From Desertimonas sp963772825 (GTDB lineage: Bacteria > Actinomycetota > Acidimicrobiia > Acidimicrobiales > Ilumatobacteraceae), in the NCBI GenBank assembly GCA_963772825.1, contig CAVYYX010000003.1, positions 70,903 through 134,902 of the forward strand: 64,000 nt of DNA. Direction: 5' to 3'. The notes below the pieces were generated by a model that was not told the DNA's origin, ran no database searches, and saw only the letters and a list, made by a program, of their open reading frames with translations. The translations under genes and the position numbers were made by a program. The first letter of the stretch is position 1. The number at the start of each line of letters is the position of its first letter. Of this stretch, positions 9,214 to 20,237 are shown in pieces.

Positions 9214-10359
9214 ATGCCTTCGCCCCGCATCCAGGTCGTCGTCGATGGCTCGCCCATCGACGCCACGGTGATGGCCCAACTGGTGCGCGCCGAGGTGCGC
9301 GAGAGCGACCGTGACCCTTCGGTGCTCGCGTTGCGGTTCACCCTCGTGCAGCGTCCCGACGGCGAGTTCGCCCCGATCGACGACGAGCTGTTCGACCCGG
9401 GGACGCCGATCGCGTTCGAGGTCGAACCGCCGGGGGGGACGCTCCAACGACTCTTCGACGGATTCGTCACCCACCTGCGACCGCACTTCGAGACGATCGA
9501 GTCGAACGCCTACGTCGAGGTCCTGGCGATGGATGCGGCGGTGCTCCTCGACGCCGAGGAGCGGGTCGCGGCGTGGCCCAACGTGAAGGACAGCGACGTC
9601 GTCTCCGAGGTGCTGTCGAACTACAACATCACCGCCGACGTGCGTGACACCGACGTGCAATACGACGAGGACCGCCAGCGCCTCACCCAACGGGCGACCG
9701 ACTGGCGCTTCCTCCAGCTCCTCGCCCGGCGCAACGGGGCCCGCTTCTACTTCGCCTACGACCAAGCCCAGGAAGCGGTCGTCGCCCACTTCGGTCCGCC
9801 GGACGTCGACGGGCCCCCGCAACCCGACGTCGTCCTGCTGCAGGAGGGGCAAAGCCTGAACTGGGCCGACCTGCAGCTGTTGGCGACGGAGCCGGTCAAG
9901 GTCAAGGCGGCGGCCATCGACCCGTACGCCAAGCAGATCGTGCGCGGCGACGGCACGCCGACCTTGGCGGTGATGGGCGCCGACGATGCTGCCGCGGCGG
10001 TGGAGTCGGGGCTGACCAGCGCCGGGGCAACCGCGTCGCTGGCGCTGCTCCATTCCCCGACTCCACTCGACGAGGCGATCGGGGCGGAGACCGCGGCGGC
10101 AACGGACCGCGCCCGCTTCGTGATCGAGCTGCGAGCCGAGATCGATCCGGCGCTGTACCGCGGTCTGCTGCGCGCCCGCCGCCCCGTCCTCGTGCGTGGT
10201 GTCGGGAGGCGGTTCTCGGGAGTCTTCTACGTGCAGTCCGTGCGCACCGTCCTGGAAAACTCGATCCTCCTGCAGAGCTTCGTCGGCACCCGTAACGGCA
10301 CCGGACAGAGCGGCCAGGAGTCGTTCGGGCAGTCGGCCGAGGAGGTGCCGGCGACGTGA
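9214..10359 (+). CDS. Baseplate hub protein, phage late-control gpD-like (Pvc8 N-part)
   Basis: 381 aa. The order LRFTLVQRPDGEF, FEVEPPGGTLQRLFDGFVTHLRPHFE, YVEVLAMDAAVLLDAEE, SDVVSEVLSNYNI, RATDWRFLQLLARRNGARFYF is that of the gpD / gp27-like hub. PVC and Afp8 fuse hub and spike; here the spike is the next gene, overlapping by 4 bp. A C-terminal stretch (YRGLLRARRPVLVRGVGRRFSGVFYVQSV) is the usual closing beta domain. No frame problem. Confidence 0.88.
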   Translation: MPSPRIQVVVDGSPIDATVMAQLVRAEVRESDRDPSVLALRFTLVQRPDGEFAPIDDELFDPGTPIAFEVEPPGGTLQRLFDGFVTHLRPHFETIESNAYVEVLAMDAAVLLDAEERVAAWPNVKDSDVVSEVLSNYNITADVRDTDVQYDEDRQRLTQRATDWRFLQLLARRNGARFYFAYDQAQEAVVAHFGPPDVDGPPQPDVVLLQEGQSLNWADLQLLATEPVKVKAAAIDPYAKQIVRGDGTPTLAVMGADDAAAAVESGLTSAGATASLALLHSPTPLDEAIGAETAAATDRARFVIELRAEIDPALYRGLLRARRPVLVRGVGRRFSGVFYVQSVRTVLENSILLQSFVGTRNGTGQSGQESFGQSAEEVPAT

Positions 10360-11036
10360 GCGACGCCTACGACAGCCAGGTCGAGCCCTGGCCGGTCGCC
10401 CGCTTCTTCGGCAAACACGAGGGGGTCGTCGTCGACACCGACGACCCCAAGAAGATCGGCCGCATCCGGGCGCGTGTACCGGCGGTGCTCGGCGAGGACA
10501 TCGACAGCGGTTGGGCGCTCCCGTGCGCGCCGGCCGGTGGCGGCAAGGAACGGGGGATGCTGTTCCTCCCCCAGGTGGGCGACACGGTGTGGATCGAGTT
10601 CGCCGCCGGTGACGTCAGCCGTCCGATCTGGGCCGGCACGTTCTGGGGGGCGCCGGACAGCACGGGCGGGGCCGACGATCTCGGGTCGGAGAGCGGCCCG
10701 GAGGCACCGACGGGCGACGGTAAGGATGCGACGCCGACGCTGTCGGTGCTGAAGACGAAGAGCGGCCACGAGCTGACCTTCGACGACGACGGCGAGATCG
10801 TGCTGCTCGCCAGCGGCAACGGCAAGGCGGCGATCCGCTTCGAGCAGGACGGCACGGTCGTCGTCACCGCCGAAAAGATCAAGCTCGGATCGTCAGCCGG
10901 CGAGAAGGTCGTGCTCGGCGACACGTTCATGCAGTTCTTCAACAGTCACACCCATCCGACCGGGGTGGGGCCGTCAGGGCCACCCGTCCAGCCGATGTCC
11001 ACCGCCCAGCTGTCGGCCAAGGTCACCACGGAGTAG
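10356..11036 (+). CDS. Spike protein, phage baseplate assembly gpV / VgrG OB-fold
   Basis: 226 aa from a GTG that overlaps the hub stop. It begins with the OB-fold signature FGKHEGVVVDTDDPKKIGRIRARVPAVLG and continues with APAGGGKERGMLFLPQVGDTVWIEFAAGDVSRPIWAGTFW, the gp5/VgrG OB module that forms the base of the central spike. The tail (GHELTFDDDGEIVLL, FEQDGTVVVTAEKIKLGS, FNSHTHPTGVGPSGPPVQPMS) is the short beta-helical needle. No C-terminal cargo domain is fused. No separate PAAR tip gene was found nearby. Confidence 0.9.
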   Translation: MSDAYDSQVEPWPVARFFGKHEGVVVDTDDPKKIGRIRARVPAVLGEDIDSGWALPCAPAGGGKERGMLFLPQVGDTVWIEFAAGDVSRPIWAGTFWGAPDSTGGADDLGSESGPEAPTGDGKDATPTLSVLKTKSGHELTFDDDGEIVLLASGNGKAAIRFEQDGTVVVTAEKIKLGSSAGEKVVLGDTFMQFFNSHTHPTGVGPSGPPVQPMSTAQLSAKVTTE

Positions 11037-11038
11037 CC

Positions 11039-11516
11039 GTGCCGCTCGTCCCCACGATCCTCGCCTCCAGTCTGCAGTCGGACTGGCTCACCCACGAGGG
11101 CGGCGGGTATGCCGACGAGCGCGTCGCAGTCAGGCGACCGCTTCGCCCAGGCGGTCTCCAGTTGGTTCGCCAACACGATGGCCGGACCGTTCCCATGCAG
11201 CACGGCATCGGCGCGCAAGGCGCAGCTGGCCGGGGCAGCCACCGCGGCCCTCCAAGCGGGCCAGGCGTCGCTGGCCGGGCTGCAACTGGCGTTGGCCCTC
11301 GTCGCCTACATGGCCGGGCAGGCGTTCGGTGCCGGTGTGGCCTCGCCGCCAATCGCGGTCGGCGTCGCCCAGTCGATGATCACATCCGTGTTCTCCAACA
11401 TGGATCTGGCGGTCAGCGCGCGGGCGAACCAGATCGCCTCGGCGACCCACACCCTGGCGCTGTCGACGATCGTCGTCTTCCCACCAGTCATCTCGCCCCC
11501 GACGCCGGTGATGTGA
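11039..11516 (+). CDS. eCIS protein of unknown function, one frame change
   Basis: The start GTG at 11039 is 3 bp after the spike gene: PLVPTILASSLQSDWLTHEGG. The protein-like reading then moves by one base near 11100-11120 into SQSGDRFAQAVSSWFANTMAG and a hydrophobic, alanine-rich stretch (AGLQLALALVAYMAGQAFGAG) ending at 11516 as VVFPPVISPPTPVM, about 158 aa. The alanine-rich helices could be membrane-active or a packing bundle. A protein of this type occupies the spike-wedge gap in related clusters as I recall; its job is not known to me. The indel could be a base-call error. Confidence 0.6.
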
Positions 11517-11887
11517 TGGCCGGTCTGTTCGCCTATCAGCCGTTCAAGCTCCGCGACGATCGCGGCTCGATCGCCGTGACCGACGATCTCGATCGTCACC
11601 TGCGCGACAAGATCCTGGCGGTGCTGTTCACCGCTCCCGGCGAGCGGGTGAACGCCCCACGGTTCGGCGTCGGGCTCGACCGCAGCGTGTTCGAGCCGCT
11701 CGACGAGCTGACGGTGGCGGCGGTCGAGTTCCGCCTGGCTGAGGGGTTGCGCCGGTCGCTCGGCGACGAAGCACTGATCGACGCCCTGGACGTCGTGACC
11801 GAAAGCGAGGCCGGCCGCCTCGTGATCGAGATCGCCTATCGCCGGCGGATCGACCGCGCCCAGCGGAATCTGGAGATCGTGCTGTGA
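11516..11887 (+). CDS. Baseplate wedge protein, gp25-like
   Basis: 123 aa from ATG 11516, overlapping the previous stop (a GTG at 11513 is also possible). FLFTAPGERV-type motif (VLFTAPGERVNAPRFGVGL) near residues 38-56 and RRSLGDEALIDALDVV are the hallmark of the GPW/gp25 family, the wedge that first contacts the sheath (Afp9/Pvc9). It overlaps the baseplate-J gene by 4 bp. Confidence 0.92.
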   Translation: MAGLFAYQPFKLRDDRGSIAVTDDLDRHLRDKILAVLFTAPGERVNAPRFGVGLDRSVFEPLDELTVAAVEFRLAEGLRRSLGDEALIDALDVVTESEAGRLVIEIAYRRRIDRAQRNLEIVL

Positions 11888-14256
11888 CCGCGCCGCTGCA
11901 CTGGGACGGCGGGCGACTCGACGGCGAGCCGTGGCAGGGGATCCGCTACCTCAGCATCGAATTCGCCCTCGGCACCGATCACCCGGCGGTGGTCACCGCC
12001 CACCTCAATCAACCCGGCGCCGCCCTCGATCCCAACGAGGTCAAGGTGACTGGCGGAAAGCGCCGCGACGTGCCCGCCCACGACGTCGACGTCGTGGGGT
12101 CAACGGTCGTCATCCGGTTCAGCGGGCTCGGTGACCACTCGCCGTACACCGTGGCGATCGGGGAGAGCAGCGACCCTGCCCACCCCGTCCATCCGTTCTT
12201 CGCCGCCGCTGAGTTCCGCTTCACGATCGACTGCGACGCCGGCGATTGCTCCCCCTCAGCGGTGCAGGCGCGGCCGGCGAAGGTCCAACCGCCCGCCGTC
12301 GACTTGTTGACCAAGGACTTCAACGGATTCGTCCGCTTGCTCACCGACTGGGTGAAGGTCCGCCACCCGCACGTGACCGACCTGTCACCGGCGAGCTTCG
12401 AGCGGATGATGCTCGACCTCCTCGCCTGGTTCGGCGACATGCTCAGCTACCACCAGGACCGCGTCGCCAACGAGGCGTTCATCGACACGGCGTCACAGCG
12501 GTTCTCGCTGCGCCAGCACGCCGTGCTGCTGGGCACGACGCTCGACGACGGACAGGGCATGACCACGGTGCTTGCGTTCGAGCCGTCGGCGTCCGGATTC
12601 GTCCCTGCTGGTTTACAGGTGCGGATGCGCAGTGCGGCCGACGAGGTGCCCGTCGTGTTCACGGTGGACGAGCGCACCCGCGTGCTGACGGCGAACAACA
12701 GTGAGGGGCTGACGGTCGCAGCGTTCACCGGCGCGTTCAACGCCGTCATCCCCGCCGGTGCCCGCACGGCGTTGCTGTGGGGACACGCGACCGAGCTGGC
12801 GATCGGCGATCGCGTCGCCTTCGTGCAGGGCTCGTTCTCGCAGATCGTGACGTTGGACCGCCCGCCGATCCGCCGCCTCGAGTCGGGGTGGGTCGCTGCG
12901 CCGAGCCAGCCGTTCGTGCCGGGGGATCCGCCGGCCGAGGTCACCGAGCTGCACTGGTCAGAACCGTTGCCCCAAGAGTTGCGGCCCTGGTCGGCGGCGG
13001 CGCCGCTGCGACTCCACGCCAACCTGGTCGACGCCGAATACGGCGCGCCGCGGCGCGCCTTCGGCGGAACCGGCACGGCGCTCGCCCGGGGCGACGTCGC
13101 CCTCACGATCAGCCGACGCACGAGCATCGTGACCCAAGAGGGCGGGGTGCGCAGGCTGCGCGCCCTGCGGCTGCCGGAGGGGCCCGTCGTCCACGCCGCC
13201 GACGATCACGGCCGCAGCCGCCCGGCCGTCGAATTGATCGTGGCGCGAGAGCAGTGGACCCAGGTCGACCACCTCCACAAGTCCTACTCGTACGACCTCC
13301 ACTACACCGCCGAGGCCGATGACGATGGCAACGTCTGGCTGCGCTTCGGTGACGGGACGCACGGGCGGGACGTCCCGCTGGGTGTCGACGGCGAACCTGC
13401 CGTCGACGTCGAAGTGCGCTATCGAATCGGCCACCCGACGACCGCCAACCTCGGGCTGGGCACGCTCAACGAGATCGTGCGGCCGGCCGCCGGAACCGAC
13501 GAAGCCGATGCCCTCGACGGCCTCGGGTCGGTATGGGTCACCAACGTGGCGCAAGGCACCGGTGGTCGCCGGCCGCACACGCTGCAACGCATCCGCGAGG
13601 AGCTGCCGTGGTCCGTGCGCCACGGTCCACTGCAGCGGGCCGTCGCCCTCGAGGATTACGCCACTGCCGCGATGCAGGTCCCCGGCACCGGCCGGGCAAC
13701 GGCCCGGCCGGCGGGCGGGCTGTTCAACACGGTGATGGTGCTGGTCGATCCCGAGGGTGCCGGCGACCTCCCCGAGGACGTCCGCCAGCGCGTCCACGCC
13801 CACCTCGACGGGTTGCGGATGACGGGACGGGAGCACGTCGTGCTCGCCGCCGAGTACGTGCCACTCGACGTCGAGCTGGTGCTGTGCGCCGAACGAGGAG
13901 TCGCTCCGCACGTCGTGCGCAGCCGGGTGATCGCCGAGCTCGAGCCAGGCTCGAGCGACCGGCCGGGGTGGTTCCACCCCGACCGGTTGACGTTCGGCTC
14001 GGTCGTCCGCCTCGGCGATCTGCTCGCCTTCGTGCAGGGCATCCCCGGGGTGCGCTCGGTGAAGGCGAGCAGCTTCCGCCCGCTCGGGGACACCACCGGT
14101 CCAGCGGTGCACGACGTCATCGCCCTCGGGCGGACGAAGGTCGCCCGACTCGACGCCGATCCGGATCTGCCGGAGCACGGCCGGCTGCGGGTGCTGATGT
14201 CCGGGGTCGACCACGACGCCGAGCCGCTCGCCGTCGACGGGATGGTCGTGCGATGA
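11884..14256 (+). CDS. Baseplate J-like assembly protein (Afp11-like)
   Basis: 790 aa from GTG 11884. After a ~125-residue N-terminal beta domain come LLTKDFNGFVRLLTDWVK, the conserved SPASFERMMLDLLAWFGDMLSYHQDRVANEAFIDTA helix pair (about 170-205), VWLRFGDGTHGRDVP, an ALEDYATAAMQVPGTGRATA segment (about 590) and a C-terminal gpJ-like end (HAHLDGLRM, FVQGIPGVRSVKASSF). This is the large 'putative baseplate assembly protein' type. It forms the wedge with gp25. No lesion. A 14-codon ORF at 14253-14297 bridges it to the next gene through two 4-base overlaps. Confidence 0.9.
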   Translation: MTAPLHWDGGRLDGEPWQGIRYLSIEFALGTDHPAVVTAHLNQPGAALDPNEVKVTGGKRRDVPAHDVDVVGSTVVIRFSGLGDHSPYTVAIGESSDPAHPVHPFFAAAEFRFTIDCDAGDCSPSAVQARPAKVQPPAVDLLTKDFNGFVRLLTDWVKVRHPHVTDLSPASFERMMLDLLAWFGDMLSYHQDRVANEAFIDTASQRFSLRQHAVLLGTTLDDGQGMTTVLAFEPSASGFVPAGLQVRMRSAADEVPVVFTVDERTRVLTANNSEGLTVAAFTGAFNAVIPAGARTALLWGHATELAIGDRVAFVQGSFSQIVTLDRPPIRRLESGWVAAPSQPFVPGDPPAEVTELHWSEPLPQELRPWSAAAPLRLHANLVDAEYGAPRRAFGGTGTALARGDVALTISRRTSIVTQEGGVRRLRALRLPEGPVVHAADDHGRSRPAVELIVAREQWTQVDHLHKSYSYDLHYTAEADDDGNVWLRFGDGTHGRDVPLGVDGEPAVDVEVRYRIGHPTTANLGLGTLNEIVRPAAGTDEADALDGLGSVWVTNVAQGTGGRRPHTLQRIREELPWSVRHGPLQRAVALEDYATAAMQVPGTGRATARPAGGLFNTVMVLVDPEGAGDLPEDVRQRVHAHLDGLRMTGREHVVLAAEYVPLDVELVLCAERGVAPHVVRSRVIAELEPGSSDRPGWFHPDRLTFGSVVRLGDLLAFVQGIPGVRSVKASSFRPLGDTTGPAVHDVIALGRTKVARLDADPDLPEHGRLRVLMSGVDHDAEPLAVDGMVVR

Positions 14257-14293
14257 GCGCGGTCGCCGCGACGAATGGCTGGACGGATCGCCG

Positions 14294-16850
14294 GTGAGTC
14301 GACCGCCTGTCCCGCACCCGGCCGCGTCGACCGGCGGTGACCAACCGTCGGATCCGGCTGTGCTCGACTACCTGCCGCTGGAATACGGCGATCTGCTGGC
14401 GCTCGAGGAACGGGTCGCCGTCGCCGAGCTGGGGCGACCACTGCCGGGGGGCCAGCCGAACGGGGACGAAGCCGACACGACGCGCACGCTGATGGAGCTG
14501 TCCGCGCTGGTCGGCCACATCTTGGCCGCCCATCAACGCCAGTACGCCAGCGAGGCATTCATCGGCACCGTGCTGGCGACGTCCAACATGCTGCGCCACG
14601 CTCGCAGGTTGGCCTATCAGCCCGACGCCGGTCTCGCCGCCGCCGGCTACGTGATCCTGACGACCAAGGATGGCGTGGCCGGGACGGTCGCCGCCGGCCT
14701 CCCCCTCGCCAGCGTGCCGCTCGGCGATCAGCGGGCCGAGGACTACGAGACCCTCGACGACCTCGTCGTCGATGCCGCCCTCGACGATCTCGTGCCGCTC
14801 GATGCCACCAAGCCGGTTCGGCTGGAGTTCGCCGCCGATCGGTTCCGCGTCAAGGGGGTCGGGCACCGGCTCGAACCGGGCGACCCCGTCGCCTTCGTCG
14901 GTCCCCACTGGCAGGCCTTCGTCGTCACCGAAGCGACCGAGTTGCCGGACGAGGACGCGACCCTCGTCGTCGTCGACCCCCAGCGCGGGCTACTGACTCG
15001 GGCGGTGGATGTGGCTGCCACCCCGGCGACCCTGCTCGCCCATCCGAACAGGACGCTGCGGCCGTTCGGCACCGGCGCCGATGCCACCGCCTATCCGCTC
15101 CTCTGGGTCCGCAACTCCGGGGCGGCTCCATCGCCAATGCCGAGCCCGACGACGGTCCCGTTCTACTGGTACGCGGTGCAGACCGCTGCCGGCGGTGGGT
15201 ACGTTCCCGAGGACGTCTACCTGGCGACCCAGGAGGCGGAGCCGCTCACCGGTGCAATCGTGCTCCGCCAGGGAGGCGCGCACCCCGCCGTCTTCCGGGT
15301 GACCCAGGAGGTCGTCGCCGCCGTGGCCCTGCACCGCCAGGTCCGCGAACCGTTCGAGTCGTTCACCGTTTCGGTGACGCCCGCGACGACGGGCGGCGGG
15401 TTCACCGGACGGCTCGTTCCCGCCCCAGCCCAGACGCAGATCGTGAGGAGTCACCTCTCGGGCACGGTGACCGCCATCAGGGTCGCCACCCGCGACGGCG
15501 CAGTCGTCGGCCGCGTCAACCACCCAGTTCCCACCGACTGGCTGACCGGCTGGACAACCCGTGCAGAGCTGGCCGATCGGGAGCCGAACGTCGCGGCGCT
15601 CACCGAGCCGCTGATCCTCGCCGGCGAGCTGTCCGGGCTGACACCCGGCAGGGCGCTGGCGTTCGTCAGCCGTTCAACGTCGGCGGCGGAGGTCGTGACC
15701 GTGCGCCGGGTGGTGGTCGGGACGGTCGCCGGCCAGACCCACGTCTGGTGGGACACGACCGGTGTCGGCGGCCCGCCTGCCGGCGGATGGCGGCTCGACG
15801 ACCTGCGGGTCCACGGGAACGTGGCCAGGGTCTCGCACGGTCGCACCGTGAACGAAGCGCTCGGCGGATCCGACGGGGTCACCCCCTTTCAGCGTCTCGC
15901 GCTGAACAAGGCTCCCGTGACGATCCTGACCGGGGCGATGGGCGGGGAGCCGGCGCTCGAGGTGCGCGTCGACGGCGTCCGCTGGACAGCGCGTGCCCGA
16001 CCTCGCGAACAGCGGTCCCGACGATCGCCACTACCGCACCGAGACCGACGATCTCGGAACCACCGCGGTGGTCTTCGGCGACGGCACCAATGGCGCCGTC
16101 CCGCCGTCGGGCAAGAAGAACGTCACGGCGAGCTATCGGGTGGGCCTCGGGCCGGCGGGCGACGCCGGCGTCGGTCGCGCTCAGCCGGGTGAAACGGGCG
16201 CACCCGTTGCTCGATCGGGTGAGCAACGCGACTCCGCTCCTCGGCGGGACCGCGCCGGCGGGCATCGACGACACGCGCAGCCAGGCGCCACGGTTCATCC
16301 GCACGTTCGATCGAGCGGTGTCGGTCTCCGACCTCGCCGACCTCGCGCTGACGATCCCGGGCATCGCCCGCGCCGCGGCACGCTGGGACCAGGCCACCGG
16401 CGCGATCCTGGTGGTCGCCACCGGCAGCGGCGAGACGCCGCCGGGTCTCGAAACGGTCCGCGCCTTCCTCGACACGCGCCGCGACGTCACCGTTCCGCTG
16501 CACATCGTCGGTCCCCAACCGCACAACCTCCGTGTCACCGTCGAGATCGAGGCCGACCCCGGCTACCTCGCCGAGGTGGTCAAGGCCACGGTGCGTGCCG
16601 CCCTGCACGGAGACGGCGAAGCCCTCCGGGGATGTTCACGTTCGCTGCTCGCGGTCTCGGACAGCCGGCCTACCTCAGCGAGGTGTACCAACGCCTCGAC
16701 GCGGCACCAGGCGTCGTCGGCGTCCGCGTCCTCGCCTTCTCGTCGCTGGCGCGCAGCGGCGTCGCCGACGTTGTGCCAGCGGCCATCGACGAGTGGCTGC
16801 GCCTGCGCTCCGCCGACCTGACCGTCACCGTCGTCGGGGAACGCGCATGA
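14294..16850 (+). pseudogene. Second baseplate J-like protein, three frame changes
   Basis: Starts GTG 14294 and would be about 851 aa. N-terminal DYLPLEYGDLLALEERVAVAELGR, LMELSALVGHILAAHQRQYASEAFIG and later VVFGDGTNGAVPPSGKKNVTASYRVGLG, FIRTFDRAVSVSDLADLALTIPGIARA and AYLSEVYQRLDAAPGVVGVRV mark a second, divergent baseplate assembly protein (Afp12-like position). The frame must change near 15990, near 16165 and at the G4 run 16628-16631, the last needing one more G. The amino-acid sequence on each side stays family-like, so any damage is recent or is a sequencing artefact. It ends at 16850, overlapping the next ATG. Confidence 0.7.
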
Positions 16851-19800
16851 GCGACGCCTACCCGTACGACGCCGACGTACTCGAGCGGGTGACACGGTTG
16901 CTCTACCAGGCACTCCCGGCGATGTACCGGGTTCCCGACGAGCCCGCCCCGGGCAGCGCCGAGCACGGCGAACTGCACCGTTTCGTGGAGGTGTTGGCCG
17001 CGCCGCTGGCGGTGCTGCAGCAGAGCATCGAGGAGCTGCAGGCCGACCTGTTCATCGACACCGCCGACGACCGGATCGTCCCGTACCTGGCGGCGATGGT
17101 CGGCACCGAGTTGGTGTTCCCGGATGCCGACTCCAACCGACGCGATGTCCGCGGCACCGTTGCCTGGCGACGGCGCAAGGGAACACCGGCGGCGCTGGAG
17201 GAGATGGGCACCGAGCTGACGGCGCTCCCTGTCGTGCTCCAGGAGGGGTGGAAGCGCATCCAGCTCGCCCAGGACCTCGACATCCTGCGCCCCGAGCGGG
17301 TGGCCGTCGACCTTCGCCGGGCGGAGGTCGCCGAGCAGGGCGCCGGACCCCTCGACGCGCTCGCCCACGCGTCGACGTCCGCCGGATCACGGCGACGACC
17401 GGTCGGCGACACCCCCGCCACGTAGCTCACTGGGTGTTCTCCACGCTGACGTTTCCGCTCCGCGCGACGACGGCCGTGGACGTGAGTGTTCCGCCTGACT
17501 CCGACGTCCGCTACGAGGTGCATCCGCTCGGCGGTCGTCACCCGCTCCGCGCGCCGCGCGTATCGCCGGCGACACCAGACCGTTCGTCGACCGCATCCCC
17601 GAACAGCACTTCGCCGCCGACCCGGGCAGGTGGTTCGACCAGCCCGGCGGCTTCACCGATGCGGGTCTGCGGACTCGCCGCCGGGTTGGCGGACCTCCCG
17701 GCGGCCGACCGCGTTGCGAGCACGCGCGTCGCCGGCGCCCAACTCGGTCTGGGCAACGCGGCGATCGCCGCTCCTCGGCCACCGCAGCCGCGGCTGGCGC
17801 GAAGGCGTGGCGATCGAGCTCGGCTTGGCCACCGTGAGCCCGGCAGGCCCCGGCCGGTGGCGGCCCAACCCCGCCGCCTTCGTGGCGCGCGCCCGCATCG
17901 AGGTCGATCGCGCGCGGCATGCTGACGTCGGCACCACGACGGCAGGGCCGGATCCCGGCGGAACGCGCGTGCCGATGCTGCGGTTGGTGCCGCTGTCGGG
18001 TGGCCCGGGGTGCTTCGTCCCTGGCGCCGAGGTCGAGCTCGCCAGCGACGCGCCGGGTTCGGCGGCGGCGACCGCCGAGCCGGCGCTGGCCCGCGAGGGG
18101 TTCCTGCGCGGGCGTGCTCAACGTCGGATCCCGACGCTGCAGGTCCGCGGTGAGCGGTACCTCCACGTCGCCGCGGACGGCAGCCTCTACGACGCGACCG
18201 ACGCCGCCGGCGTGCTCGATCGACATGCCGTCGTTTGGTACGGGACCTGTTCCTCGACCCGGACGCCTTGGTGGCCGTCGGTCCGGGCGCGGCATGGCCG
18301 CCGCTGGAGCCCGTCGCCGAGCCACGACTGCTCAACCGAGTCCCGGCCGCACCGGGCCGCGGGCCGGCGGTCATGCACGGGGCGCCGGTGCTGCGGCGGG
18401 TCGGCGCCGGTTTCGACACGATCCCGGCGCGGCCCGCGTGTGCGCGCTCGCATTCGCCGTCGCAGATCGAGCAGCCGGGAGGAGCGCGGTTCCGGCCGTT
18501 CCAGCGCCTCGGCTGGGCGGGCCCGGACCCGGCCGGTGCCGAGTGGACGCCGCTCGACGCCGACGGGGTGCCCGTCGGGGCCACCGCTGGGGCGACGGAG
18601 TACGCCGCGGTCGCCCGAGCTGCGCGACGAGAACGCCGCCCGGGTCGCGCTGGCTGTGCGCTTCGAGTGATCGAGCAACGGCTCCGCTTCGCTGTGCCCC
18701 GGTGAGGTGGCCTGGACCACCGACGACGGTCGCACCGTGCTCATCCACCTGCCGCAGCTCGATGTCGCGCCGATTCCCGCCGACGACCCCTGGCCCGCCG
18801 GCGGGCCCGTGCGCGCTCGCCAGCGTTCCCGTACGCGTCGCCGACGACGGCTCGACGTGGGCGTCCGACTCGACAGCTGGCCGCCGACAGTCCGCTCGGC
18901 GCCGTCGCCCCGATCGCAGCGGCCGTCGGCCTGCGTCGGCGGCGGGTGCGCGGGCGCCGGCTGTGCGCGTGGGACAACGAGGACTGGACGGCGTCGCCGC
19001 CTGAGACGCTGGCGCTCACCGCAGCCGGCCGCCTCGATGTGGACGTCGAGCACGGGCTGGTGGCGATGAGCGCCGAGGAGCCTCCGCAGGAGTGGCCGTC
19101 AGGACCAGCCGGCCTCGGTCAACCGCCCAATGTCACCACCGACTATGAGGAGGGCGCGACGATGCACCTCGGCGCAAGGCCGGCGGCGCGTGAGCCGGTC
19201 CTCGACCGGCTGCTTGAACGCCCCACGCGGCTCGGTCTCGCGCAGCGGCGTCCTGCATCCCCAGGCCCCGGCGCACTGGCATGACATCCCCCGCTACGAG
19301 TCGCTGGACGCGGCGCTGGCAGCCGTCTCGGCGCGGTGGGAAGCGCTGACGATCGCCGACCTTGCAGCACCGGTCGCCGAGGTCGTCCAGTTCGAGGACT
19401 CCGCCACCTACCCCGATGAGGCGCCGGCCTGGCCGTCTGGGCCTGTCGATCCCGTCGTCGGCGACGACCCGCGCCTGCACCTCGACCTCACGATCCAGGC
19501 GGCCGAGCGAGAGCGGCCCGTGATTCTCGTCGATCCCGGGGCCGGGTGGTCGGCACCGGCGGTGGGTACCCACTACCGGTCGATCACCCTCGTCGGCATC
19601 GTCCTCGGCGGCATCGGTTGGACGAGCGCGACGGTGCCGCCCGCCGAGCGCGTCACGCTCGAGCTGTGCAGCGTGCTCGAGCCCGAACTGCGCTTCTCCG
19701 ATGTCCGCGACGGCGCTCACGTCGACGTCGCCTGGTGCGAAACGGCCGCCCTGGCGCTCGCCGGAACCGGGGTCTTGGGGATCCGTGACAGCATCGTCGA

Positions 19801-20229
19801 TGGACCCGGCTCGGCCATCGTCGTGCCGGAAGGGCGGGCCGAGCTGGAGCGGGTCTCCGTGGGGGGCGCCGTGTCGGTGCGCGTGCTCGAGGCGTCAGAG
19901 GTGATCTTCGCCGACGACGTCGAGGTCGAGGATCGCTTCCAGGGTTGCGTGCGCTTCAGCCGCGTGACCAGCGAATCCGTCCTACCCCAGGTGCACCGCA
20001 CCGCCGTGGACGTCCCGGTGAAGGTCGTGTCGACCAACCGCCTCGATGCGTCATGGTGGCGGCTGCAGCCCGGACTGCGACCCGGCGATCCGGCGCGGTG
20101 CCGAGAACGGATCGGAGATGGGGGCGTTCAGCCTGCTGCAGTTCGGCGCCCGGATGGCGGGTTTCGCCCGCCGACTCGACGGAGTACACGCCAGCGGGAC
20201 TCAGTACCGGAATCATCAGGATCGATTGA
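16847..20229 (+). pseudogene. Tail protein I-type baseplate protein, about ten frame changes
   Basis: ATG 16847 overlaps the previous stop. Residues 1-190 are tail protein I-like: VTRLLYQALPAMYRV, VEVLAAPLAVLQQSIEELQADLFIDTADD, VPYLAAMVGTELVF, RGTVAWRRRKGTPAALEEM. A long C-terminal part must be pieced from all three frames: AHWVFSTLTFPLRA, RPFVDRIPEQHFAAD, IPTLQVRGERYLHVAADG, ELRDENAARVALAVRF, GEVAWTTDDGRTVLIHLP, RGRRLCAWDNEDW, then a beta-rich domain to EMGAFSLLQFGARM and YTPAGLSTGIIRID. Frame changes are placed near 17368, 17555, 17665, 17770, 18235, 18610, 18810, 18875, 19232, 20095 and 20184, plus a TGA in frame at 18668-18670. Intact length would be about 1,127 aa. It may carry receptor-binding or collar functions. 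Confidence 0.62.
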
Positions 20230-20237
20230 GGGGAATC

